A DNA stretch of 39,496 nt. Source: a virus. Numbering within the stretch: the first letter of the stretch is position 1; each line of letters starts with the position of its first letter. The notes beneath the pieces are model-generated. The model had not been told where the DNA came from and did no database searches. It was given only the letters and a program-made list of their open reading frames with translations. Below, piece after piece: positions 25,190 to 34,036 of this stretch. The stretch lies in IMG/VR virus record IMGVR_UViG_3300049783_000946, positions 1-39,496 of that record. One strand, 5' to 3'. A program made the position numbers and the translations under genes.

Positions 25190-26155
25190 TTATTCTTCCA
25201 CCTCTTTGAACACATTTGACCTTGTAATCTTATATTTTTTTACATTTCCAGACTTTGCATTAATATAACCCTCTTGCCACCATCTAAGCATCTCCTCTTT
25301 TTTGAACACCAGCGAGTTATCAGTTAAGCTATAGGGAGTGTAGTAAATATTTATATCTATCTCTCTTCCGTGTGACTTAAGTTTCTCAAGGTCTACGTTG
25401 TCTTTTGCGATTTTTCTCATTAATATTTCTATCAATCTGAAAAAATACTGAAGCAAGTTGTTTATTTTTTTTCTTTTTACAACCCCAAACCCTTCTGGAG
25501 ACAAAACGATTACGTCTATCTCTGTGGCCCCGTTTTCAATTGCAACCTGAATTGGAATCTGTTCGTATATTGCTCCGTCAGCATATTGATTGTCGTCTTT
25601 TTCAAGAATGCTTGTAAATATAGGCGCATTGCACGATGCCCAAAGCCAATCTACAAAGTCTTCATACTTACTTTCGTTTGAAGATTTATACTCCGCTCTT
25701 TTGTCTGTCAAGTTTGAAACTACAGCAATCACTTCTTTGTCTGACTTGTAAAGCTTTTCGAAATGCTTCTCCTTGAAGTGTAGTTTGATTAAATCTCTAA
25801 GGCTATCAGTTTCTCCAAGTGTTTTTTTTGTTTTTAAAACCCTCTTGATTGCGTTCCATTTTCTGATGCTACCATCTTCATTAAATGGATTTAGTGAAAA
25901 TATGTCTTCCGATGTTATGCTGGTGTATCCTTCTTTTAAAATACTTAATTCTCGAATAGATGACAGCGGGGCGAGCAGACTCCCAGTAGAAGTTCCTACA
26001 TATAAGTCGTAGTCTTTTTCTTTATCTTCAAGCAGATATTGGATTACTCCACCAGCCCATGCTCCTTTTGACCCTCCTCCTGAAATAACGAGAGCCTTCT
26101 TTCCCTTAAAGGGTTTCTTTTTAAGCTTGCCTGGTATGTTGTTATCTTCTGCCAT
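25190..26155 (-). CDS. Patatin-like phospholipase
   Basis: A 321-residue protein when started at the ATG at 26155 (MAEDNNIPG...); an in-frame ATG at 26170 lies in a hairpin loop. The catalytic layout is complete: oxyanion glycines GGGSKG (26-31), nucleophile S56 in G-T-S-T-G, and D193 in Y-A-D-G-A. Family knowledge: patatins cleave acyl chains from membrane lipids with a Ser-Asp dyad. No signal peptide or membrane helix is seen, so it is cytosolic or virion-carried. It lies in the structural block between a two-helix membrane protein and an Ig-like gene, and a terminator-like hairpin directly precedes it. Possible roles are membrane attack at lysis or at entry, or host membrane remodelling. 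The enzyme class is sure; the role is open. Confidence 0.88.
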   Translation of the reverse strand: MAEDNNIPGKLKKKPFKGKKALVISGGGSKGAWAGGVIQYLLEDKEKDYDLYVGTSTGSLLAPLSSIRELSILKEGYTSITSEDIFSLNPFNEDGSIRKWNAIKRVLKTKKTLGETDSLRDLIKLHFKEKHFEKLYKSDKEVIAVVSNLTDKRAEYKSSNESKYEDFVDWLWASCNAPIFTSILEKDDNQYADGAIYEQIPIQVAIENGATEIDVIVLSPEGFGVVKRKKINNLLQYFFRLIEILMRKIAKDNVDLEKLKSHGREIDINIYYTPYSLTDNSLVFKKEEMLRWWQEGYINAKSGNVKKYKITRSNVFKEVEE

Positions 26156-26188
26156 AAAAAAAGGGGTCATAATAATATAGCCCCTTTT
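26156..26188 (-). terminator. Terminator-like hairpin abutting the patatin start
   Basis: AAAAGGGG (26159-26166) pairs with CCCCTTTT (26181-26188) around a 14-base loop, followed on the minus strand by a T-run (26156-26162). It follows the stop of the membrane-protein gene by 26 bases and runs straight into the patatin ATG. Confidence 0.65.
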
Positions 26189-26214
26189 ACTGATAAAATC
26201 AAACTTTGATTCTA

Positions 26215-26754
26215 TTATTTTTTAATGTTCCCATGTAAATTTCTATCTTCAAGTTCTTTTAAAGCTAATTTTCTCTCCCAGGAGCCTATTGCATGACGTT
26301 TTTGTCTAAACGCAATATTAAGAACTTTACTTAACTGATGACCTCTCTTAAACATGCGTGTTTTATTATATTCATACCAACCTATTGTTGCAGAAATAGT
26401 CGTTTGTTTCTCTCCAAATGGAGTATCTTCCTCTGTGCCCACACTATCTTCCAGCCATTCTCCCCATACATTAGCTAATTCATCATATGGCTCCGCAAAT
26501 CCTTTGTAAAGAATATCCCCTAAAAACGAGTAAGTACCATCAATTGCTCTCCACCAGATTCTGAAAAACAATTTCCAATCCTTTTCTTTAAATGGCATAT
26601 AAAACGAATAGAGAGTGTTGTAAATAATTCCGAATGCAATAACTGGAGTAAATACTATAGCAGACCCTATTGTCGTAATAACCCCATATCTAAATTCCTT
26701 AGATATAATTAACCCAAGCAACACAAAGGCTGATATAATAATAATTCCTATCAT
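26215..26754 (-). CDS. Membrane protein with two N-terminal helices, unknown function
   Basis: A 179-residue protein. Two membrane helices lie at about residues 2-18 (GIIIISAFVLLGLII) and 24-52 (VITTIGSAIVFTPVIAFGII), followed by a soluble, Trp/Tyr- and Lys-rich part with WKLFFRIWWRAIDGTYSFLGD and GEWLEDSVGTEEDTPFGEK. No enzyme motif. Its ATG overlaps the stop of the 88-residue gene (TAATG), and its transcript seems to end at the following hairpin. It could be an inner-capsid or injected membrane protein, or a partner of the patatin-like enzyme. Neither is shown by the sequence. Confidence 0.6.
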   Translation of the reverse strand: MIGIIIISAFVLLGLIISKEFRYGVITTIGSAIVFTPVIAFGIIYNTLYSFYMPFKEKDWKLFFRIWWRAIDGTYSFLGDILYKGFAEPYDELANVWGEWLEDSVGTEEDTPFGEKQTTISATIGWYEYNKTRMFKRGHQLSKVLNIAFRQKRHAIGSWERKLALKELEDRNLHGNIKK

Positions 26755-27020
26755 TAGTTTCTATTTTTGTTTTTAATTTTCTTAATCTTAGACACATCCA
26801 GGTCTTCTACAAACTCTGATACTGTATCAATATCGAATGTGTCATTTATGAAAAATGTTCTTACATCCCCCGAAGCGCTAATTGCATACACTGTACTTGT
26901 CTTGCTGTGAAATCTAATAGAATCTACCAAAAGCCCTATGTCATCATCGTCATAAATTGTTTTACCCACAAGAAGCTCGTTAAGGAGCATTTCAAATATA
27001 TTTGTTCTTTTCTTTGCCAT
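26754..27020 (-). CDS. 88-residue protein, unknown function
   Basis: Short protein starting MAKKRTNIFEMLLNELLVGK and ending KIKKIKNKNRN. It has a basic head, then an acidic IYDDDDIGLLVDSI segment, beta-type text, and a very basic tail. Both ends form TAATG overlaps with the neighbours, a strong sign of a real, coupled gene. No family recognised. Confidence 0.6.
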   Translation of the reverse strand: MAKKRTNIFEMLLNELLVGKTIYDDDDIGLLVDSIRFHSKTSTVYAISASGDVRTFFINDTFDIDTVSEFVEDLDVSKIKKIKNKNRN

Positions 27021-27658
27021 TAGTAATTTCCGTTTTTAAGTATGTCTAACATTTTATCTTGGTCTACTTGAGTCCAATAAGCTTTACCACTATAACCCGT
27101 ACCACCAGAAAATGTAGAAGTGTTACCTAACCAGTCAAATAAGCCATCTTCACCACTTTTTTCAAATGATTCAACACCATAAATAATATACTCATTACTT
27201 AATGTATTAGTAGATTTACCAAGGTCGATTGAATCTGGCATTGGAATGGTGAATGAAATGTAAGCCTCAGCTGCATCCCATCTTAATTGCCTTGATTTAC
27301 GTGCTTTAATAACTAAATCACTCCACGCCTCTTGCTGCTCTTCATCTGTTAATACAGTATCTCTATCAGCTGGGCCGACAGCAAAGTGCGTTGCAGCGAC
27401 AACCTTCTCTTCTGTTGTTAGTGCGCTAAAGTTATTTATAGCAGTCCAAGTCATAACTTGAGTTCTACAAAATGAATAATCATAATGTCCAACACCTATT
27501 TCCATCCAACTTTTATTAGACGTAATCTCGTCATAATAATCACCAACAGTACCTTTGGGTCCATCAAATGTGGCACCTGTAAATATATAATAAGGTTTAC
27601 CTGTATTATTTAACTTCGTTGGTTTTACTTTTATTTCTCCTATTCTAATTAAACTCAT
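27020..27658 (-). CDS. Fibre-region protein, unknown function
   Basis: A 212-residue soluble protein. The beginning is beta-type (PYYIFTGATFDGPKG) and the middle is helical (FSALTTEEKVVAATHFAVGP, then DEEQQEAWSDLVIKARKSRQ). The end (GLFDWLGNTSTFSGGTGYSG) is Gly/Ser-rich. It stands at the end of the fibre cluster and overlaps the next gene by TAATG, so it may be a fibre tip, a chaperone or an adaptor. No family recognised. An ATATTTATTA sequence lies only 2 bases before the ATG. Confidence 0.55.
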   Translation of the reverse strand: MSLIRIGEIKVKPTKLNNTGKPYYIFTGATFDGPKGTVGDYYDEITSNKSWMEIGVGHYDYSFCRTQVMTWTAINNFSALTTEEKVVAATHFAVGPADRDTVLTDEEQQEAWSDLVIKARKSRQLRWDAAEAYISFTIPMPDSIDLGKSTNTLSNEYIIYGVESFEKSGEDGLFDWLGNTSTFSGGTGYSGKAYWTQVDQDKMLDILKNGNY

Positions 27659-27660
27659 AA

Positions 27661-27670
27661 TAATAAATAT
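27661..27670 (-). promoter_or_regulatory. Late-type element ATATTTATTA very close to an ATG
   Basis: Reads ATATTTATTA on the minus strand but ends 2 bases before the ATG at 27658, too close for a normal promoter of that gene. Kept as a weaker member of the set. Confidence 0.25.
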
Positions 27671-27673
27671 GTT

Positions 27674-28990
27674 TTAATAAATTAATGTGTCAGTACCACT
27701 GCTGCCGCCTTCCTGTATTTTAATGTTATCCACAATCATTGGTGGATTTGCCCCTACTGAACCATCATTTTTCCATGTAAACACAAGCCTCTTTGTGCTA
27801 CCAGAATAAGACGTTAAGTCAATTGTTTCAGTATTCCATACCGTACCTGGCGTTGTTCCATATGCGAGGTTAAATTTACCTAAGTTCGCCACAGCTCCAA
27901 GCCTACCGTTAGTCCCAACCCCAGCTTGAGTTGTTATAACCTCGGTGCCAGCCACTGGCGTTGTACCAGTATCTGTAATCACAACAGCCCCATAGTCATA
28001 CTGTGTTGCTCCAGCCGCATTCTCACCTTGACATTTCCAATCAAATGTTAATGTAAGCCCAGAAGCAGAAGGAAGGACGAAATCTTTATAAAAATGAGAA
28101 GCCTCAGCATTATTGATGTCGTATGTAGCCGAAGTTCCTCCATCATTAGAAACATAAGCTGATGACGTTCCACTGAAACTCTCTGCTTGACCTACAACCC
28201 AAATATTAGCAGAATCATTAGCAACAGTCCATGAATTTGATGTGAATCCAGATGATTCAAAAGTCTCATCTATTATTGTAGTACCTGTTGTGACCACACC
28301 TGGAATTATTAATGGCTCATCAACCTTGCTTGCAACAATCTGACAATGCTTAGGAATATAAGACCTTCCAGAGGCTCCACCAGCTCCACCACCCTCTCTG
28401 CTCACCGCTGAAATACCACCCAATAAATAAGCATTTGTAGGCATTTCAAGCATACGCAGTGACGAAATATTTGTTGTTGAACCATTGTCTGATGCAAAGG
28501 CTTCATTATACCCGTAAGGTGGTATAGTGAAGTTTGCTGCAATTCCAGATAGCCAACTCATCCACTTACTTGGACCACCTCTCATAGTTGATGTCTGACT
28601 TATAAAAGCCCTCATCGTTGTGCTGCCAGTATATTTTAAATCATCTGTAGTCGTGTTCTCAGTTGCCAACTCCCATTCAGAGCTGCTATCTGGGTCCAGT
28701 ACCCAAGATGCACCAGCTGGTGCGCCATTAAATGCAAACCAATCACCAAGCGGTTGTGTGTCGAAATCAACAAGAGATGTTGAATTAGTTAAGCTAATCT
28801 TCCCATATGATGAGTGAATACACTTCAACCAAGTAGTACCACCATCATTATTGATATAGGTGAAACCATTGCTATACGTTGTTGATGACATCATCATCGC
28901 CACAGAACCTTTTGTGGCACTGTGAGATGGAATATCGTCTACTTGATAATACATTATGTCTCCTACTGATATTTGTGAAATTACTCCCAT
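27674..28990 (-). CDS. Receptor-binding fibre protein with a MAM/jelly-roll domain
   Basis: A 438-residue protein. The N-terminus has the short fibre module with HSATKGSVAMMMSS and INNDGGTTWLKC (about residues 22-55), also found in the next gene upstream. The C-terminal ~200 residues form a beta-sandwich of the MAM/choice-of-anchor-J kind: TIIDETFESSGFTSNSWTV (about 240-258), LTLTFDWKCQGENAAG, and the closing PPMIVDNIKIQEGG. Such domains bind glycans or cell-surface polymers. The gene starts directly after the stop of the 198-residue fibre gene with no space. It is probably one of several alternative or combined receptor-binding tips. Confidence 0.65.
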   Translation of the reverse strand: MGVISQISVGDIMYYQVDDIPSHSATKGSVAMMMSSTTYSNGFTYINNDGGTTWLKCIHSSYGKISLTNSTSLVDFDTQPLGDWFAFNGAPAGASWVLDPDSSSEWELATENTTTDDLKYTGSTTMRAFISQTSTMRGGPSKWMSWLSGIAANFTIPPYGYNEAFASDNGSTTNISSLRMLEMPTNAYLLGGISAVSREGGGAGGASGRSYIPKHCQIVASKVDEPLIIPGVVTTGTTIIDETFESSGFTSNSWTVANDSANIWVVGQAESFSGTSSAYVSNDGGTSATYDINNAEASHFYKDFVLPSASGLTLTFDWKCQGENAAGATQYDYGAVVITDTGTTPVAGTEVITTQAGVGTNGRLGAVANLGKFNLAYGTTPGTVWNTETIDLTSYSGSTKRLVFTWKNDGSVGANPPMIVDNIKIQEGGSSGTDTLIY

Positions 28991-29587
28991 TTATCCTACT
29001 TTTCTTGCCAATAATTGTGCATGTCTAATATCTAAATTTGCTGTTGAGTCTAAATTCCTAACATCAAAACCAATCGTGTCTCCACCTGTTAGGGATACTA
29101 TTGTTTGAAACCCTATATGCTGCCTTGTTTGTGTGGCATCTATATAAGCTCCTCCATATGTTCCAGCTACTGGGTCAGCTCCATTAACAGATAGGCCAAC
29201 TTCATAATTAGCAGCTCCAACACTATAACTAATAGTAGCATTACCTCTAACCTCATAATCACCATCATATCCAGCTATTAAAACCAACGTATTAGTACTG
29301 GCAGATAAACCCTTTGCAAGGCCTTCAGTGAAAGTGTTCCCTACCGATGCCCATACGTTTTGTGTAGATATTGTAGTATCAGTGGTATTGACTTGGTAAT
29401 ATGCTTCACCATAAGCTACCGTGCTTAACAGCTCCCACGTTGTAGTTCCATTAAGGTTTTTCCATACATTACCCGTGTCTTTATCGCTATATATAGACCC
29501 TAATGGTGAAGTGTGGTCTGGTGCTCCATTTCCACTCTCAGTGAGAATGTCCCCCAAAGATTTCGATATTAAATTAGTCGTAGCCAT
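28991..29587 (-). CDS. Small tail fibre protein with a C-terminal jelly-roll head
   Basis: A 198-residue protein. The N-terminal module GAPDHTSPLGSIYSDKDTG followed by VWKNLNGTTTWELLS (about 20-55) is a common phage fibre adaptor. The C-terminal ~140 residues are a C1q/TNF-like or similar beta head (VNTTDTTISTQNVWASVG, SLTGGDTIGFDVRNLD, RHAQLLARKVG at the end). It would form a trimeric knob that contacts the host surface. It starts 1 base after the stop of the 619-residue fibre gene and is followed directly by another fibre gene. Confidence 0.65.
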   Translation of the reverse strand: MATTNLISKSLGDILTESGNGAPDHTSPLGSIYSDKDTGNVWKNLNGTTTWELLSTVAYGEAYYQVNTTDTTISTQNVWASVGNTFTEGLAKGLSASTNTLVLIAGYDGDYEVRGNATISYSVGAANYEVGLSVNGADPVAGTYGGAYIDATQTRQHIGFQTIVSLTGGDTIGFDVRNLDSTANLDIRHAQLLARKVG

Positions 29588-29588
29588 A

Positions 29589-31448
29589 TTATATAATTAT
29601 TTCATAAGCAGATACCCAATCAATCGTGGTAGCCGCAATTCCTGTTACATCAATATCAATATTACTTCCATTTACTGTGAAGTTAATTGAATTTGCATTT
29701 AATCCAGATGATGTTTTATCTACATCTGCGTTTTCTTCTCTTATAACAACAGTTCCAGATACGCTTGTAACTGTTAAAGTTCTTTTCCAAACACCATATT
29801 CTGCAGCACCACTTTCGTATGCCTTAACAAATACTTCAACAATGTTTGTTGCATTGTCTACAAGTGTGTCAATTACATCAATCTCTCCTGGTGTTGCAGT
29901 TGTTGTTTGAGTTGCACCTGTTATTCTTGACGTTCCTCCGCCTCCGCCTCCAGACGCATTTATCGTAAGCTCTGTTGCTCCTGATGTAATTGTTACATTG
30001 GTACCAGCTACTAATGTTCTAAACTCAAGGTCAACTCCAGTCTTTTGCTTAAACACTGGGTTTCCACCTCCAAGGTTAGAACCTGTGTTTGCTTCACCAG
30101 AACCAGCTGGTCCAGAAATTGTCACAACATTATCTCCTGAGAATATCTGAATATTTGTTCCTGCAGAAAGAGTTTTAAACTCAAGGTCAACTCCAGTCTT
30201 TTGCTTAAATAACCCTGTTTCTCCACCTACATTTGATGCAGTGTTATCTTGTCCAGTACCAGCAATTGATTCAAAGTTAATTGTGTCTCCAGATGTTGTA
30301 ATTGCAATTGTAGCTCCAGAAGAAGTAAGCGACTTAAATTGGTTAACTGTACCAACCTTGGCGCTAAATACACCTTCTCCTCCACCTATATTAGCAGATG
30401 TTGTAATTGACACTCCAGACCAAGATACCTTTTTAGTTGTTGCGGCATCTGTATCCCATATCATAAGGTAGTCATCTGATGCTGGCGTTCCTATATCAGT
30501 AAAGTCATTAACAGATTTCTCAACAGCAATACTATCGGCTCCACCAATCCAAAAATTTTCAGGTGATAAATTAGGCAAATCATTTGACCTACCAGCACCA
30601 TACACAGCAATTACACCACTAACGGCATCAACCTTAAGGACTATACCGATAATTTGTATATCGGCTGTGTCACCAGTTGGTCTAACGTTTGTTAATTGAC
30701 CAGGTGTTTCAGAAACATAAAGTGCGTTATTTAATCCCCAGGCAGATGTATCAAAACTATCATGTGTACCATTTGTGATTAGAGTACCTTGTACAGTTGA
30801 TGAACCAGATGACGTACAAATACCGATAGCTGGCATGGTGCCACCACCAGATGTCGCATCTGCAAGTGCAACTGAAACAACAGAATTTGCATCATTCCAA
30901 TTTTTAGCGAAAATAACCTCACCAACATTAATCGTACCAGCAGAATCTTTCAAAAAGTAAGTTTCAATATTAAGACCAGTAAGGTCTGTTGTAATTGCTG
31001 ATAAACCATTATTTCTATTATAAGTTATTATAGTATCATTAAATGTAGTACCAGTAATATATGAATCAGTAGTAATAATTCCTGTTAGATTAGAACCATC
31101 ACCAAAATATGTTGTTGCGGAAATACTACCACTAACCGTTAACCCAGTGAAGTTATTAATTATTGTACTATAAGTACCACCAGTACTATTTGTAGCTGTA
31201 AGTGTATTATTGTTAAAAGTCATACCTGTTGTATAGGTATTATTTCCACCAGCTATACCAGTAAGATTAGAACCATCACCATAAAATGTAGTAGCACTAA
31301 TACTCGTTGCTGAAAGTGTTAAAATTTGAGCATTAAAACTTACCCCATCGGTTTGGTCGATAGTAAATTGATTTGTCCCATCATATGTAAAAGCACTGAT
31401 TGATGTGTCTACCACTGGTATTCCGTTTATCTTTCTTACTTGTGTCAT
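29589..31448 (-). CDS. Large tail fibre protein with repeated beta modules
   Basis: A 619-residue protein. The N-terminal part has two copies of the FYGDGSNLTGI module (about residues 52-63 and 111-122), then an Ig/decoration-like region (about 160-300, including AIGICTSSGSSTVQGT). Three ~52-residue repeats follow at about 347-504 (core VGGETGLFKQKTGVDLEFK). The C-terminal head (about 515-619) ends WVSAYEIII. The architecture is that of a trimeric fibre with a receptor-binding tip. Glycine codons change along the gene: mostly GGT in the first half, GGA/GGC in the second, so it looks mosaic. GTATTTATAA lies just 3 bases before the ATG. Confidence 0.75.
   Translation of the reverse strand: MTQVRKINGIPVVDTSISAFTYDGTNQFTIDQTDGVSFNAQILTLSATSISATTFYGDGSNLTGIAGGNNTYTTGMTFNNNTLTATNSTGGTYSTIINNFTGLTVSGSISATTYFGDGSNLTGIITTDSYITGTTFNDTIITYNRNNGLSAITTDLTGLNIETYFLKDSAGTINVGEVIFAKNWNDANSVVSVALADATSGGGTMPAIGICTSSGSSTVQGTLITNGTHDSFDTSAWGLNNALYVSETPGQLTNVRPTGDTADIQIIGIVLKVDAVSGVIAVYGAGRSNDLPNLSPENFWIGGADSIAVEKSVNDFTDIGTPASDDYLMIWDTDAATTKKVSWSGVSITTSANIGGGEGVFSAKVGTVNQFKSLTSSGATIAITTSGDTINFESIAGTGQDNTASNVGGETGLFKQKTGVDLEFKTLSAGTNIQIFSGDNVVTISGPAGSGEANTGSNLGGGNPVFKQKTGVDLEFRTLVAGTNVTITSGATELTINASGGGGGGTSRITGATQTTTATPGEIDVIDTLVDNATNIVEVFVKAYESGAAEYGVWKRTLTVTSVSGTVVIREENADVDKTSSGLNANSINFTVNGSNIDIDVTGIAATTIDWVSAYEIII
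29935..30405 (-). repeat. Three ~52-codon repeats in the 619-residue fibre gene
   Basis: Units start near NIGGGEGVFSAKVG, NVGGETGLFKQKTG and NLGGGNPVFKQKTG. The last two share more than 30 identical bases (30014-30047 and 30179-30212 region, AAACTCAAGGTCAACTCCAG on the plus strand). This is a recent internal duplication and a likely site for fibre recombination. Confidence 0.75.
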
Positions 31449-31451
31449 ATC

Positions 31452-31461
31452 TTATAAATAC
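31452..31461 (-). promoter_or_regulatory. Late-type element GTATTTATAA close to an ATG
   Basis: Reads GTATTTATAA on the minus strand, 3 bases before the ATG of the 619-residue fibre gene. The short spacing argues against a simple promoter. Confidence 0.25.
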
Positions 31462-31476
31462 TTATAATATTCTTTA

Positions 31477-34014
31477 TTAAAAATCCTCAACCCAAGAAAT
31501 ATCCACCTCAGTTGATGTTGAGTTATCCCCTTGTGTTATAAACCCTATTGTCCTGCCTGGTCTTATAGCAATACCTCTATTTGTTAATTCTGTAAATACA
31601 TTACTAACCTGGGTAACCCCGAATGTTGCAAGCACTTTACCACTACCAGTTGTATATGTACCGCCAACACCAACTTGTATTATGGAACTATTTGCGTCTT
31701 TATATGTATATGTTGGTGATACTGAATATACTGGGTCTTCTATTACTTGAATCCTGACAATAGTATTATTAGCACCATCATTTGATATTGATAAATCTCT
31801 TAAATATGCCACAACCCTATTTGTTGTTGTTGCACCAGATGGGAATACCGACACACTTCTTAATGCCAATAACTCACCATCATTACCACCAGTATTGCTA
31901 CCATTAGCCGATTGTAATGGACCTGTTATCACATTTTTACCTTCAACAAATGCTGCCATAGATGATGACTTCATAGTCAATACATCTGTTGAAGTTCCGT
32001 TATTAACCTCAGCCCTAATAGGGAATGTTGGATTATATGATGATGGTATTACTTCATTATTCGCATATTTTATTTGGTGAACTGGAACATATTTTCCAGT
32101 ATAATCGCTCTCGATAAAGAAATTGACCGCACCAAACCCTAACCATTGGTATTGTATTTGAAATACATTACCCTTTGTTGGGTCAAGTAACATACCAGAT
32201 GGGTTTGAACCATCTGAACCACCATCCATTGTATCCACATTCCATTCTGATTGTGATATAAATGTTGTACCACTATTTATTCTATGGTGAATACCATATG
32301 TGTCACCACTATACCCAAAGAAATAACCATCGTTATCATCACCAATACCAATTACTTGACGTGAATCACTCGTAGTTGCACCAGATGTAAATAATGCTGT
32401 AAATCTTGCCACAACACCTTGACCCGCTCTATACTTAGCTACATTAATCGTATTTAATATACCAATAGATGATGATGAAGTAGACGTTGCTAATGACACC
32501 ATGCTATCAACTTGTGTTATTGTTGCCCCATTTTCGGTTGTTGTATTTACTAATTGTGTGTTAATATTATAAGGATAAGTAACTTGAATTACTGGTGTCA
32601 TCTCAGCAACTTGTACCTCACCAAAAGCTGTGGTAGGACTTTGAATTGCTACCTTTAAATTACTTACCGTATCAGTATTAACGTTATTAAATCCGCCAGC
32701 ATCATTCTTACCAACAATAACATTTCTACCTAAGTTAGCCACAACACCAGCTGGTATAAAATCATTCATACCTAATATTTGACCACTAATAGATTTTATT
32801 CTTGGGTGGAAGTCTAAAAAGAAACTTGTTTGACCAATACTACCATTTGTATATTCATATTCTATATAAGGCCCAAATATAGGTGACGAAAAATAACTAA
32901 CCGTCCCTACTTCATCACCAGCATAAGGTCTTGTAAATGTTCTTAATAATATTGTTTTTGCCGAATCATTATACCATCTTCCAGTTAACGCACCAGCAAC
33001 GTTAGAAAACATATGTGTTTCTATTTGTGAATAACCTTCTGTTGATACGAGTGTTGAGGTATATGTCCCACCGCTAACTAATGCTATATCAGTTCTAAAT
33101 GCAACACCATCAATTTTTTGGTTAGTAAATGAACCATCTGGTTCTTGACCAACGATAACGCTTCTACCTAAGTTGGCAACCATTCCACCAGAAACAAAAT
33201 CATTCAAACCAAGAATCTGACCACTAATAGATTTTGTGGTAAATTTGGTATCAAAATAAAATTGAGTTTGACCTGTACTTGTACATTCAAATTGGTATCT
33301 AACATAAGGTGTAAAAGCTGGTGCTGATAATATTTTAAAACCATCCCCACTTGTATAAGGAGATACCAGCGTTCTTAGCAAGTTAGTACCACCCGCATCT
33401 TCATAGAATTTAATAGTTGTCGTACCGTTAGCACCTACGGATAATAAATCAGTTTGCACTTGTGTATAACCAACAAGTGATAATATACCACTATCATATG
33501 TTTGACCAGATGTTAATACTGAATTTGTTGAAAAGCCTAAACCATCTGCTTGTACATTATTGTAAGAACCACCTGGTGTCTCACCGATTGAAACTGCTCT
33601 AACTATATTAGCATCAGAATCAGCACTAATTGGTTGATTAAGTGGTGCTGAAAGAGTTACTGGAGCATAAGAATACATAGTTCTAAGTCTAAAGTGACTT
33701 CTACCACCAGTACCTATGAATTTAACCCTAACGTATCGAGTACCCTTCCACGCTCCGTGAACTTCATTTATACCACTTGCAACAGTGAAATCAACCGTTG
33801 GATATTCTGACCAATTAGTACCATCTTGAGAAAACTCAAAAGTAAGTGTACCAACTTCATCAGTTTGTAAATTTACTGCAACATATGAATAGTCGTTTTG
33901 TTCTCCAACCCCTAAGTAGGTGTTTGAAGTCCAGTTTCCTCCAGATATTGCTGTGTCGGAATTTACACCTATTGCAGATGTGTACGTTGGATTTATTGGT
34001 GGTGTATAGCTCAT
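31477..34014 (-). CDS. Large fibre protein with three beta repeats and a giant-virus-type structural domain
   Basis: An 845-residue protein. Three homologous beta domains lie at about residues 25-140, 160-275 and 305-415; the last two end in the nearly identical KSISGQILGLNDF and KSISGQILGMNDF and then VVANLGRxVIVG. About residues 480-700 form a globular domain with GIGDDNDGYFFGYSG, FQIQYQWLGFGAVNFFIES and MAAFVEGKN, followed by a C-terminal beta tail. I recall this globular pattern (FFGY...FQIQ.QWLG.G...AFVEG) from structural proteins of jumbo phages and nucleocytoplasmic giant viruses. Glycine is mostly GGT, unlike the flanking fibre genes, which suggests transfer. Probably a receptor-binding or long-fibre protein. 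Confidence 0.7.
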   Translation of the reverse strand: MSYTPPINPTYTSAIGVNSDTAISGGNWTSNTYLGVGEQNDYSYVAVNLQTDEVGTLTFEFSQDGTNWSEYPTVDFTVASGINEVHGAWKGTRYVRVKFIGTGGRSHFRLRTMYSYAPVTLSAPLNQPISADSDANIVRAVSIGETPGGSYNNVQADGLGFSTNSVLTSGQTYDSGILSLVGYTQVQTDLLSVGANGTTTIKFYEDAGGTNLLRTLVSPYTSGDGFKILSAPAFTPYVRYQFECTSTGQTQFYFDTKFTTKSISGQILGLNDFVSGGMVANLGRSVIVGQEPDGSFTNQKIDGVAFRTDIALVSGGTYTSTLVSTEGYSQIETHMFSNVAGALTGRWYNDSAKTILLRTFTRPYAGDEVGTVSYFSSPIFGPYIEYEYTNGSIGQTSFFLDFHPRIKSISGQILGMNDFIPAGVVANLGRNVIVGKNDAGGFNNVNTDTVSNLKVAIQSPTTAFGEVQVAEMTPVIQVTYPYNINTQLVNTTTENGATITQVDSMVSLATSTSSSSIGILNTINVAKYRAGQGVVARFTALFTSGATTSDSRQVIGIGDDNDGYFFGYSGDTYGIHHRINSGTTFISQSEWNVDTMDGGSDGSNPSGMLLDPTKGNVFQIQYQWLGFGAVNFFIESDYTGKYVPVHQIKYANNEVIPSSYNPTFPIRAEVNNGTSTDVLTMKSSSMAAFVEGKNVITGPLQSANGSNTGGNDGELLALRSVSVFPSGATTTNRVVAYLRDLSISNDGANNTIVRIQVIEDPVYSVSPTYTYKDANSSIIQVGVGGTYTTGSGKVLATFGVTQVSNVFTELTNRGIAIRPGRTIGFITQGDNSTSTEVDISWVEDF

Positions 34015-34036
34015 TTTAATCTATTTTTATTTTATT

